From assembly GCA_036768485.1 (NCBI GenBank), contig JAVLUZ010000145.1:14594304-14658303 (forward strand): a DNA stretch of 64,000 bases, in the 5' to 3' direction. Source of the stretch: Mermis nigrescens (Eukaryota; Nematoda; Enoplea; Mermithida; Mermithidae). Under the pieces are notes generated by a model. That model had not been told where the DNA came from. It saw nothing but the letters and a program-made list of their open reading frames with translations, and made no database searches. Below are positions 38,161-49,205 of the stretch, piece by piece; within the stretch, counting starts at the first letter, position 1, and every line of letters starts with the position of its first letter. The position numbers and the translations under genes were made by a program.

Positions 38161-38479
38161 GAATTTGCGATGAAGAAAATAATCAAAAGATAGTCACTTG
38201 GTTTATTTAAGCCGAGTAATAAAATAACGACCGTCCACCAATTCCAAACTAAACGCAACTAATCTGATCACTATGAAAAAGTTTTGAAAAATGAGCTTGC
38301 TAAGCGAGAGTTGTAAACCAAGAGAAACTTAAAGTTAAAACCTACCATTAAATTATGAGAGAATTATAAAAGATTTTAAACTTCAAGAAAATGGAAAAGG
38401 CGGGATGTTGGTAAATTAGAAGGCAAAGATTTTCGGCAAAAATTCAAAAACTTCACGCAAATATCAAATGTAAGGAACA

Positions 38480-39800
38480 CTAACGCTTTGATTTGGTAGT
38501 AAAATAAATTTGTAGTATAGACTACATATTAACAACAAATGAATAGTGCAAACTTTACACAACTACTAGGTGTAGAGAATACTAACAGTTTACGGCTTAT
38601 TAATGTACATGATTACAATAAAGCTGTATATCTTTGTCGACTTCTGTGCACAGTAGTGTGATTGCTGGTTCATTTTAAACCACTTTTGCAGGCAATTTAC
38701 ATCAATTAAACGATAGCTCTCCATGTGCAAGATTTTGTGAAACATATTATAAACACGGCTAAGAAAGATTTAACTTTAATGCAACCCATTTAAGACAAAA
38801 TTACATCTCTTCAATGATCTAAGGACACTTGAACATAATTTTTAAATCACTTTAGATTACTTTTGAGGGTAAACAAACTCACTTAATTGATGTCTCACAT
38901 ATGAATCCTTGAAAATTTCTTGACTTCAGTTACAAAGTCTCTGCAAGTCTATCGAATTAGGGTTAACACGTAACGTAAACTTTACACAAACACATAGCGT
39001 AAAGAATATTTTAGTCGGATTCGTAATTTTGATATTGCTCCGATATTTCTTTCAACATTTATGGAAAAATGAGTCTCCATAATGTTTTAAAGACAATAAA
39101 CATTAGGTTTAAACCACTTTGCAATACTGCTGAGTGTAAGCAAGCGCGCCCAATTGACGTATATATTTCATTCCCTGTAAATTTTTATATCTCAGGAAAA
39201 AATTTCGATTTTTGCAATGCTCTAGAACAAAGGCTAACATGCAGTGTAAAAAATTACTCGGATATTATGATCAACATTCATGAAAAAATTATGTCTCTAC
39301 AATGGTCTAAGGACATATAAACAATGAATGTAAACTACTTTACATCACTGTTGGATGTAAACAAACGCGCCTACGTGACGTCTCACATTTGATCCTTTGA
39401 AAACTTCTAGACTCCAAGAAAAAATTAGGTTTCAGGAATGCTCAAAAACGAAGATAAATATATATGTAGTGTAAACTACATGTAAACACCTAGTGTAAAG
39501 AAGATTTTAGTCAGATTCGTAATTTTGATATTGTTCCGATATTACGATTAATATTTATGAAAAAATTAAGTCTACATAATGTTCTATGGGCAAACTAACA
39601 ATTGGTGTAAACTACTTTACAACACCGTAGAGTGTAAACATATGCGCCAGACTGACATATCAAATCTGATTCCTGGTCCATTTCTAGACTTGATAAACGT
39701 GTCCCTGACTCGTAACCGGAGAAGCAGGCAGAAAAAACAAGACAGAAACGCATTTACAACTCCAAATTTTTGACTTTACACTCGCTAAATATTAATGTAT
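38480..39800. repeat. Degenerate tandem array, period about 245/490
   Basis: Recurrent blocks: GATTCGTAATTTTGATATTG at 39020 and 39510; CTACAATGGTCTAAGGACA-like at 38808 and 39298; GTAAACAAACGCGCC-like at 39134, 39355 and 39635. The motif AGTGTAAA recurs throughout. Open frames here are interrupted and show no family. Confidence 0.6.
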
Positions 39801-42050
39801 AGACAATTTGCTTTGACATGCACCCGATATAAAGCACTTTATTTTTATTCTATTAGACTTATCCCGACTTCTGGACGGAGAAATTGGCGAACAAAAAACG
39901 CAACAAAAACGTATTTTTCATCATTTAGAACACAGTAAACTTTAAAATTCCGTACCGAACTCCCCATTGAGTTTAAAGAAATTCGGTTTGGTACAATTTG
40001 TAGCTTTTAAATCGTAGTACATTCCTGTGTGCCAAAATTCTGTTGCAAAAATTATTTGGCATGATTTATCAATCAAACTTCGGAAAAAACGTGTTTTTTA
40101 GCCCATTTTTTACCTCTGATTTCGAACTTTACACCCCCATAAATAACTCAATATTGCGTTTTTTTAAATGCGGTTTGCTGCGATGTTTAGCCCCTGTGAG
40201 GCACTTTATTAAAGCTGTCTTCGATTTGCACTGACTCATAAGCGGAAAAATTTGGCAGAGAAATCTTAGTTAAAATCCGTTTTTTTACACCATCCACTAG
40301 AGTGTAAACTTTAAACCCCAGGATCTAACTCACCATAGAGCATACAAGACTTTGCTTATATGCAGAATGTAGCCCTTGATCCGCTCTACATTTCTGTCAG
40401 AAAACATTTTAAAAACCTCATAACCGGAGTTAGTATCGGACATAGGAAGGTTGAAAACTCGACCAAAAAGTGCTTTTTCACCCCCAGATTTTCGCACTCT
40501 TTACACTGCCGTTCGATAAATAATGCGAATTTCAAAAAACAAAAAAAGTGTCATCTGTAGAATTTATCCCTCTATTATCCTATTCTGTTCAATCCTTCGA
40601 GTCATCAATACTCAGTTGTCCACATGCCGCAGTAAAAAGGTCCCAAAATTTGTCCTATGTTATAACGTTACACAAAAACTTTACACCTTCTTTACACAGT
40701 CAATTTTGAGTTTCAAGAAAAACAAAAAAACACGGGCAGCGAATTTTTTTATTATCTTTCTTTTAAAAAAAACCGCACCTTCCAGAAGTGTCCCGTTATA
40801 GCTGTAGGGGGTGCCCAGGTGTTGGGGGTACCCAAGTATATTATAGGTACGCGCTAACGCGCTACCTATGATTAGCGCACAGTGTAGGATGATTGAGTGA
40901 CATCCTGTCGATATTGATAAATGCATAACTTTCTACAAGCTGAGCTCATTAAGGGTTGCCTAGATCATCCTGGAGATTTCAAAATCTCAGTTAGGTCGGT
41001 AAGTATGTACCACAACACAAGATATTGACCCATCAAATTATACTTGTTTTTTCGATCCTTGTTTGCCACCTGTATTGTTTACCGTTGTGATTCGCTAATA
41101 GTGATCATAGGTGCACAGCATACGTGGGCAGCATGAAAATTCTGCGGGAGTGCAAGATTTTTTAAAGGTGAAAAAATGACCCATTATTAAACGTTTCTCC
41201 TCGAGCACTATCCATTGGCATCAAAAAATTGCGAAAAAAACAAAAAATTTCAAAAATTGAATTCTGGGGGGATATTTTATTTTTCAAGGGGGGGTATTTT
41301 GGTTCCTCGAGAATGCATACCCCCTAAACCTCACACGCTCAGGTGTGCCTTGCATAGCATGGGCGATTTGGGGTAGGGGTCAAGAATCCAGCTTTTTGGG
41401 CCAAAATGAGTTCAAAAACTTACATAAGCGCTAAAATAGCGTTAAAACCACAATATTACACGGTTTCTGGTCAATTTTAAACACTTTCGGAGAAGATTTT
41501 TAATTTTCATCCGGTTTTAGCCTTCATTTTGTTCATTTTGCCTCATTTTCCCTACAAAATTTTCCATCTTTCTATTCTGGTTGGTCTACACCATAGGTGG
41601 GCAGCACCGAAATTCTGGGGGTGTTCAAAGGTAAAAGTGGTCTTAAAAGTGGTCGTATGGCGAAAGAAACACCATTTTTCGACGTTTCTCATTGAGCCCT
41701 ATCCAATAGCATCAAAAAATCGCTAAAAAAGCAAAAAATTGCGAAATTTCAATTCTGAGGGGGCGGGTTATTTCGATTTCTGGGTGACCACGCGCATGTC
41801 TGATTGTTATTCCGAAATGTTGTTATTTGACGAAAAGTGAAAGGAATTTACATATGTGATTCTGTAACTTAATCTCGTAAATTTTGAAAGTTTTATAAAT
41901 CAATGAAAATTTTTTGAACAGCGTCTAGAAATGTAATGCTCGTGCTTTTCTTCGAAAAAATGTTGGTTACTTGCATTAGTCGTTTGACTTTGAAATACAA
42001 TGAACGAGTCTTAATTACGTATGTATTTTGCTTACATACATATGTAGATA
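39800..42050. other. Right half of the hAT-like element
   Basis: No gene recognised. R1-type sequence at 41119-41347 (CATACGTGGGCAGC...CTCAGGTGTG) and again at about 41594-41790. R9-type sequence in between (41350-41590). The AGTGTAAACTTTA motif continues to about 40310. Confidence 0.5.
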
Positions 42051-42246
42051 CCTTCTTTTACATGGCTGCAGAAATTACATAACCTACCAAAAGTATATTA
42101 AATATATACCAAATATCAAAAATATATATCATATTTTAAATGAGAAATAGCAGAATATCATATTTATATCATATTGAAAATAAGTCAACTATACCAATAT
42201 CATATTTTAATTATTTTCGGGCTACCAAAATAACACTAATGTGAAT

Positions 42247-42461
42247 CGCGTAAACGTAACAGATTGTCCGGAAGTTGCTTTTGAATATTTGATAATTTCT
42301 TTGGCGTTGAATAAGCTAAAACCCACATATTCTGTTGATCCCGATGGGTTTTGCGCATACTTTATAAAACAAATTCGTGATGTTTTGATTGCTCCCCTGT
42401 CTACAATTTTTGAAGTCTCTTATAGAACTGGAAAACTTCCCAAGTCCTGGTTAGAAGCCTT
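42247..42461 (+). CDS. ORF2 part 2: linker before the RT domain
   Basis: In frame with part 1 when one ATGTGAAT copy is counted. Encodes SLALNKLKPTYSVDPDGF and PLSTIFEVSYRTGKLPKSWL, the standard stretch leading into RT motif 1. Cut by the palindromic element at AGCCTT. Confidence 0.9.
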
Positions 42462-42739
42462 AGTAGTAATACCCGCTACCCTGGGGGTATATGATGAAGG
42501 ATGCTTGCTAAGTGCACATGCACTAGATACGAAATTATGACGTATTATGATCGCAACCTGACGTCATTATACCCCCGGAGGCGAGCCACGATACCTATAT
42601 TAATCGGCTATGCGCATCCTTCCCACCCCAAATTAGCATATCCAGGGGATCATAAATCTACCCATGGATCAGGATTAGGGGATAAACCGATCTTGTTGCA
42701 TTGTGTGATATTTTCGTTCATAAACTTTTCAGCGTTGCA

Positions 42740-43200
42740 TTGCGCTAAAATTATGTACTTTAACCTTTAATGACTACTAAGCTTTCTGGCCCCCGGATTA
42801 TCGGATAAATCAATTTTTAGGTCGCATTGCACTAAAATTATGTACATACACGTTTAAAGACCACTTAGCTATACGCCCCTTACCGCCCCAAACTAAGGGG
42901 GTCCATAAATCTGCCCATGGCCCATGGATTAGGGAATAAACCAATTTTGTTGCATTGTACTAAAATTATGTACATAACACCACTAAGCTTTCAGGCCCGT
43001 GGATCGAGATTTGCAATTGCGCTAAAATTATGTACATACACCGCTAAGCTTTATAGCCCCCGGACCGAGATTTGCAGTGCGCTAAAATTATGTGCACACG
43101 CATTTAACGACCACTAAGCTTTATGGCTCATGGATTGGGATTATCAGATAAATCAATTTTGTTGCATCGTGCTAAAATTATGTACGCGTAATGCTTGCAC
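42740..43200 (-). repeat. Subterminal repeats, left end
   Basis: Six copies of a unit built on GCTAAAATTATGTACATA (near 42746, 42834, 42959, 43025, 43083, 43172), spaced about 60, 90 or 125 bases apart and mostly alternating with CCACTAAGCTTT. Mirrored at about 50980-51430. Possible protein-binding or replication sites (inference). Confidence 0.8.
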
Positions 43201-43629
43201 TAATTATATGCGTAACTCCCAATTTGGATAAAAATTAGAATTATGAGCATGGAAATCTAAACTCCCACGAATCGGTAGACTCCCAGAACGTGCGGAAAAT
43301 GTTCATAAGGTCAAAAAGCACAGATAACACAAATTTAAATTACAATGAATAGAAATGCATTAATTAACGCCTATCAAAAAGAAAATTACAGTCCGCGAAT
43401 TTAATTATTTACTGTGTAGGATAACGCTAAATATGCACGCATGTAATATCTAAATATATAAATTTTTAGTCTACTGATTTAAATATTTATATTGCTACAT
43501 TGCTCTACGTACATAAAATAAGAAAAATTCAGCGAATAATAACAATATTTCTATGATTTGCCGAGTAATAAAAAATTAATAACTATTCATCGCCTCGCTA
43601 AAATATACGAGTTTAAGATTCACTACCTA

Positions 43630-44957
43630 TTACTTATTAAGCAACAGCGAATCTGATTTCGCCTTGCCGGATGTTGTAGAGATTTCAGAATCGCTAGAAT
43701 CAAAACTTTGCGCGTCTTCAAGCAATTTCGGGTCGTCGAATGTACCATTAGTCGCAATATTTTCGAAGATATTTTCGACTGGATCGCGTACCATTAAGTT
43801 ATCATCAAGAGGGTCCAGCGGCTAAAATTTACATTTTTTGAGAAAAAATCTTTAAAACTCGTAAAATTAAACGCGCATATTTGATTAATGTTTTTAGGAA
43901 AAAATTGTATTGACATACAAAAAAATTTACAATTTATAAAACTGAACTCACTATGACCTTTTTATGTAATCTTTTACATAAATTGTTTTTTCACGCACAA
44001 TATAGCAATTACTATAAAAAATTTATGATTGCGTACGATAGCAAGTTTTACGGTCCGAATTTCGTGAAAATGATAAAAAGTAGTTAATGTTTCAAATTCA
44101 ATAATTTATGCTTATACTTTCATATTTAATCAAATAGATTATGTACTTTTATTTATTTCCGGCAAATTGTCTCGCGATTCGGCGCGCAATTTTTTCTTCA
44201 CATTGTTTTAAGCCAGCAACGTTCTCTTTTGGGGCACTAGCGCAACAGCTCCTTGAAATTAGTTTTATCAAATTTAAGTGCAAATATGTGTATATATTCA
44301 AAGCCTAATCGTTTTATTTAGTTTTTATAATATTTTGTATTTATTATTTATTTATTTGAAAAATATAAATTAGCATTAACTTTTATAAAACATTTATTTA
44401 TTTTTTCAATAAATATATACCTGAAGCGTATCAAGTACCTTCAATGCAAAAAAACATAAAAGTGCGTAAAAAATTTATGTTACCAAAACAGGAAAATCAA
44501 AAAGTATAGAATTTAAGTGTTTTTCGAAGTTGAAAGTTTTCCTTACCTACCAGTTTTTCGATGGCCTCCACAATTTCGCCTTGTTGGCGCTGCCACTCGT
44601 AAAATTGTTCAGGCGTCAACACAATTTCACGTCCTTTGTTCGAGTCTCTCAGGCATAAAATTTTTTATCGAGTATTCCTGTTTCGACCGAGGCTATCAGA
44701 CCGTACGTGAGGTCAATGGGGTCAAGATGAGAATTAAATAATAGGGCATTCGAATTTAACGGCGAAGCATTCACCCAATTCTGGTACTGCCGGCTCATTA
44801 GGTTGACCCCTTGACGCGTTGGGTATAAGGTTAATCTCGTGCCGTACTTCTTGCATATTCTGAAGCTAATATTCGTGAAGTCGTTCCAAGTAGACTCCAA
44901 GCAGTAAACGTTATCCCCAAGAGTAAAATCGTAGCGCATATTCTGAGGCTCGTTCAT
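43630..44957 (-). pseudogene. Tandem PC4-like protein gene, left arm
   Basis: Mirror of the gene at 49206-50533. Exon 1 44551-44957 (ATG at 44957), donor GTAGGT, exon 2 43630-43821. First frame ends at 44649 because of the same one-base break in the A6T4 run. See the right-arm entry for domains. Confidence 0.7.
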
Positions 44958-46235
44958 TTTCGAATAGTACCAGAAAAAAGCGCCAAGCGGAGTAGTAATG
45001 CAAAATGGAAGTTATAGCTGAATAACATAAAACTTTTTTCTGTTTACTCAAAAAGCGTAAAAAACAGAGCTAGGGTCATGGAATGCGCGCTTCATAGAAT
45101 AAGATAGATAAGAAGATCGAAACAAACTGACGTAATTGCGAAAAAATTTAAAGTGTTCATTAGTTTCTTCAAAAGCATAGAAGCCTTATCGTTTTCCAAA
45201 TAACAACGGTTGCCTCACAATTTTGCGTCAACTTGACCTTGTTTATAAAATATGAAAACTACCTAATATGAGTTAAACGTTTGAGCTGTTTCATTATCTC
45301 TTTATTTAGTAGACAAGAAATAATGTATCAATGCTTGCATGTGCTACGTTCACTATAACATTACAAATAAGCGATGGTAGCTATATTTGCAGAAAAAGTG
45401 ATAAATTGAAAATCGCATGCATTTATACAAGCGATAAAATGCAGATCTAAACCGATACAAGCTATATCTAGTACTGCATTTTTCTCGAAGTATTATCAAG
45501 GCCTGTTCAGAAAACAGTACATTCTTTAGTAAAATTCCCAATCGCCTTAAGCTAAGCGTTTTAACAACAAAATTTGAGGAAGCTGAATTTTTACTAATAA
45601 CTTTGTCATTGGAAGATATAGTATGCTTCTTCTTCAGCAGGGGCCGTCAATATAATAAAAATAAACAAAATACGAATTAAGGCAATTAATACAAAGAAAT
45701 TGTGAACGTCATGCAGGGAAAGTAGTACATAGGGCATAATTTTTATTCAAAATATTTCCTGTTCACTAATTCATCAAGAGGCGCGTAAGCATACAAGAGC
45801 AGCGATTAAATTCTGGGGTTCTGCTTAGGGCATAAAAAAATACACAAAATAACTGCCCGCACAGTGCACCGCCCAACTACCAAGTGTGCGCGTAAGTGTA
45901 CAGTGCACTGTGCAACACAGTGCGGTTTGATAATCGCACATTGTGGCACATTAGTGCACAAAGTGGATGCAAATAAGATGTATTCTCTGGAGCTGTACCG
46001 GGGCCCAGAAACTATTATCACTTTAAGAATGTTATCTTTTTCATGTGAATAATCTTAAGGTCATTATCATGACATTGTCACTTTCTCCACCTGGGTTTTT
46101 ACTTTTCAGCTAAGTAATGCAACGTTACACAGTAAAGTGAATGGTACACACGATCGTGCAATCAGCCATACATTTCGTAGACGCAGGCATAACACCTCTT
46201 GATAATTTATCCTGTTAATCGAAAATATTTAGCTT

Positions 46236-46927
46236 TCAATATCTTTTTAGCATATCGTTGTAGTCTTGGACTGACGTTGTTTCTCGACTGTTTGGAATTT
46301 CACTCTTATCTTCATTATCTTCTTGCCTTTCTTGTAATTCATCAGACAGGATATCAGCATTTTTACTGATAAGTTTCTTGAATAGATGCTTTCGAGAATT
46401 CCACGCCATCTTTATTGCTTCAGTACCCCCAAAGTTCAGCTTTGATTTGAAAAGTCTGCCGTTGCAGACAGTTTTGTATCTAGATCACTTTCTTCCAACG
46501 CTTTTTGCAGAAAAACATGTTCGCCATAATTTTCGTGAAGCTTTGACAAAAAAGCCTTGAAGAAGGTTGGTTTGCTCAGCTTTTCAGCAGTGTCTGGAAT
46601 AACTGCCATGTCTTGTAAAGCATTCTCCATCATTGCACGCCAGAATTCATTCTTCCAACCACTTTTGATATCAGGCTCATCATCACTATCCGAAATATTG
46701 TCTGATGTTTCTTCGTCCTCAGAACCCTCTTGGTCTTCCCCTTTCTCCCCTATTTCTCGTTTTTCCTGTTTGCCTTCTTCCTCACCTTCTTGTTTTGAAG
46801 TAACAGTTTTGTCATCTTCTGTATCACTGTTTACTGTATCCATTGAGGGGTGTAAGAGCTGATGATGCCTCTTTAATGTAAAATTATTTGACAATGTTTT
46901 GTTGCACAGTGTGCATAGAACAACCAT
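46236..46927 (-). pseudogene. C2H2/acidic protein gene, left arm
   Basis: Mirror of 47235-47926 with a few amino-acid changes (for example SKQEGEEEGK versus SEEEGEEEGK). First frame stops at 46436. The same T4 break and the same downstream frame are present. Confidence 0.65.
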
Positions 46928-47042
46928 GTCTAACTCGGCCAAAGACACTAAATGACTGCCATATTTAGATCCGATGTTTTTATAAATACGTGTTGCACAT
47001 GTGCCGCACAGTGCGCAGCACACGTGCACACTGTGAGGTAAT

Positions 47043-47119
47043 CAAGAATCTAGCAATTGCTTGGGACCTACTGTTGGCATAGTTCATTACATTATATCCT
47101 TAGCAGACATATATTCACT
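47043..47119. other. Central spacer of the palindrome
   Basis: 77 unpaired bases between the arms (CAAGAATCTAGCAATTGCTT...ATATATTCAC). It is the only single-copy part of the element and forms the loop if the arms pair. Confidence 0.9.
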
Positions 47120-47234
47120 ATTACCTCACAGTGTGCACGTGTGCTGCGCACTGTGCAGCACATGTGCAACACGTATTTATAAAAACATCGGATCTGAATA
47201 TGGTAGTCATTTAGTGTCTTTGGCCGAGTTAGAC

Positions 47235-47926
47235 ATGGTTGTTCTATGCACACTGTGCAACAAAACATTGTCAAATAATTTTACATTAAAGAGGCATCAT
47301 CAGCTCTTACACCCCTCAATGGATACAACAAACAGTGATACAGAAGATGACAAAACTGTTACTTCAGAAGAAGAAGGTGAGGAAGAAGGCAAACAGGAAA
47401 AACGAGAAATAGAGGAGAAAGGGGAAGACCAAGAGGGTTCTGAGGACGAAGAAACATCAGACAATATTTCGGATAGTGATGATGAGCCTGATATCAAAAG
47501 TGGTTGGAAGAATGAATTCTGGCGTGCAATGATGGAGAATGCTGTACAAGGCATGGCAGTTATTCCAGATACTGCTGAAAAACTGAGCAACCCTCCCTTC
47601 TTCAACGCTTTTTTGTCAAAGCTTCACGAAAATTATGGCGAACATGTTTTTCTGCAAAAAGCGTTGGAAGAAAGTGATCTAGATACAAAACTGTCTGCAA
47701 TGGCAGACTTTTCAAATCAAAGCTGAACTTTGGGGGTACTGAAGCAATAAAGATGGCGTGGAATTCTCGAAAGCATCTATTCAAGAAACTTATCAGTAAA
47801 AATGCTGATATCCTGTCTGATGAATTACAAGAAAGGCAAGAAGATAATGAAGATACGAGTGAAATTCTAAACAGTCGAGAAACAACGTCAGTCCAAGACT
47901 ACAACGATATGCTAAAAAGGTATTGA
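47235..47926 (+). pseudogene. C2H2/acidic protein gene, right arm
   Basis: From ATG at 47235: MVVLCTLCNKTLSNNFTLKR followed by HHQLLH, a C2H2 or BED-like finger. Next an acidic low-complexity region (about residues 35-80), then a conserved-looking block (GWKNEFWRAMMENA, FLSKLHENYGEHVFLQKALE). The frame stops at 47726. A -1 shift at the T4 run near 47710 opens another 70 codons (KSKLNFGGTEAIKMAWNSRK, then LISKNADILSDEL) to TGA at 47924. Function unknown. The finger suggests DNA or RNA binding. An upstream in-frame extension to 47061 lacks an ATG and crosses the spacer. Confidence 0.65.
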
Positions 47927-48179
47927 AAGCTAAAGATTTTCGATTAACAGGATAAATTATCAAAAGGTGTTATGCCTGCGTCTATGAAATGTATGGCTGA
48001 TTGCACGATCGTATGTACCATTCACTTTACTGTGTAACGTTGCATTACTTAGCTGAAAAGTAAAAAAACCCCGGTGGAGAAAGTGACAATGTCATGATAA
48101 TGAACTTAAGATTATTCACATGAACAGGATAACATTATTAAAGTGATAATAGTTTCTGGGCCCCGGTACAGCTCCAGAG

Positions 48180-48310
48180 AATACATCTTATTTGCATCCA
48201 CTTTGTGCACTAATGTGCCACAATGTGCGATTATCAAACCGCACTGTGTTGCACAGTGCACTGTACACTTACACGCACACTTGGTAGTTGGGCGGTGCAT
48301 GTGCGGGCAG
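48180..48310. promoter_or_regulatory. TGTGCAC-rich block (mirrored at 45855-45985)
   Basis: Dense TGCAC/GTGCA repeats: GTTGCACAGTGCACTGTACA, CACTTTGTGCACTAATGTGC, GGCGGTGCATGTGCGG. A second cluster lies at the start of each arm by the spacer (CACAGTGTGCACGTGTGCTG). Clusters flank the C2H2/acidic gene, so they could be binding sites of its product (inference). Confidence 0.5.
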
Positions 48311-48526
48311 TTATTTTGTGTATTTTTTTATGCCCTAAGCAGAACCCCAGAATTTAATCGCTGCTCTTGTATGCTTACGCGCCTCTTGATGAATTAGTGA
48401 ACAGGAAATATTTTGAATAAAAATTATGCCCTATGTACTACTTTCCCTGCATGACGTTCACAATTTCTTTGTATTAATTGCCTTAATTCGTATTTTGTTT
48501 ATTTTTATTATATTGACGGCCCCTGC

Positions 48527-48810
48527 TGAAGAAGAAGCATACTATATCTTCCAATGACAAAGTTATTAGTAAAAATTCAGCTTCCTCAAATTTTGTTGTT
48601 AAAACGCTTAGCTTAAGGCGATTGGGAATTTTACTAAAGAATGTACTGTTTTCTGAACAGGCCTTGATAATACTTCGAGAAAAATGCAGTACTAGATATA
48701 GCTTGTATCGGTTTAGATCTGCATTTTATCGCTTGTATAAATGCATGCGATTTTCAATTTATCACTTTTTCTGCAAATATAGCTACCATCGCTTATTTGT
48801 AATGTTATAG
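48527..48810 (+). other. Basic open frame in the right arm, doubtful
   Basis: 94 codons open after TGA, no early ATG, rich in Lys/Arg/Tyr (LREKCSTRYSLYRFRSAFYR). Mirrored at 45353-45636. Could be an exon or chance. No family recognised. Confidence 0.25.
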
Positions 48811-49205
48811 TGAACGTAGCACATGCAAGCATTGATACATTATTTCTTGTCTACTAAATAAAGAGATAATGAAACAGCTCAAACGTTTAACTCATATTAG
48901 GTAGTTTTCATATTTTATAAACAAGGTCAAGTTGACGCAAAATTGTGAGGCAACCGTTGTTATTTGGAAAACGATAAGGCTTCTATGCTTTTGAAGAAAC
49001 TAATGAACACTTTAAATTTTTTCGCAATTACGTCAGTTTGTTTCGATCTTCTTATCTATCTTATTCTATGAAGCGCGCATTCCATGACCCTAGCTCTGTT
49101 TTTTACGCTTTTTGAGTAAACAGAAAAAAGTTTTATGTTATTCAGCTATAACTTCCATTTTGCATTACTACTCCGCTTGGCGCTTTTTTCTGGTACTATT
49201 CGAAA

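Larger units (their letters stand above)
36616..42238. mobile_element. hAT-like non-autonomous element, 5.6 kb, inside the retroelement
   Basis: Terminal inverted repeats TAGTGTTATTTTGATA / TAGTGTTATTTTGGTA and an exact 8-base duplication ATGTGAAT (36608-36615, 42239-42246), which suit the hAT superfamily. Both subterminal regions are rich in ATATCATAT and TTGGTATA. No transposase is recognised. It carries a foldback unit, a palindromic minisatellite, a degenerate tandem array and R1/R9 copies. Confidence 0.85.
42462..47042. repeat. Left arm of the palindrome
   Basis: 4,581 bases, reverse complement of 47120-51708 with scattered substitutions and a few indels (for example an extra CTTGCTTGCTTGA-like stretch only at 51606-51619). 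From end to centre: terminal repeat, subterminal repeats, PC4-like gene, basic frame, TGTGCAC-rich block, C2H2/acidic gene. Confidence 0.95.

Noticed and set aside
38480..39800. CRISPR-like or satellite array with unique spacers
   Set aside because: Repeats are long, diverged and contiguous, and the context is eukaryotic. No short exact direct repeats with uniform spacers.
46557..46862. Serine-rich open frame on the plus strand (mirrored at 47300-47605)
   Set aside because: Antisense shadow of the acidic region of the C2H2/acidic gene.
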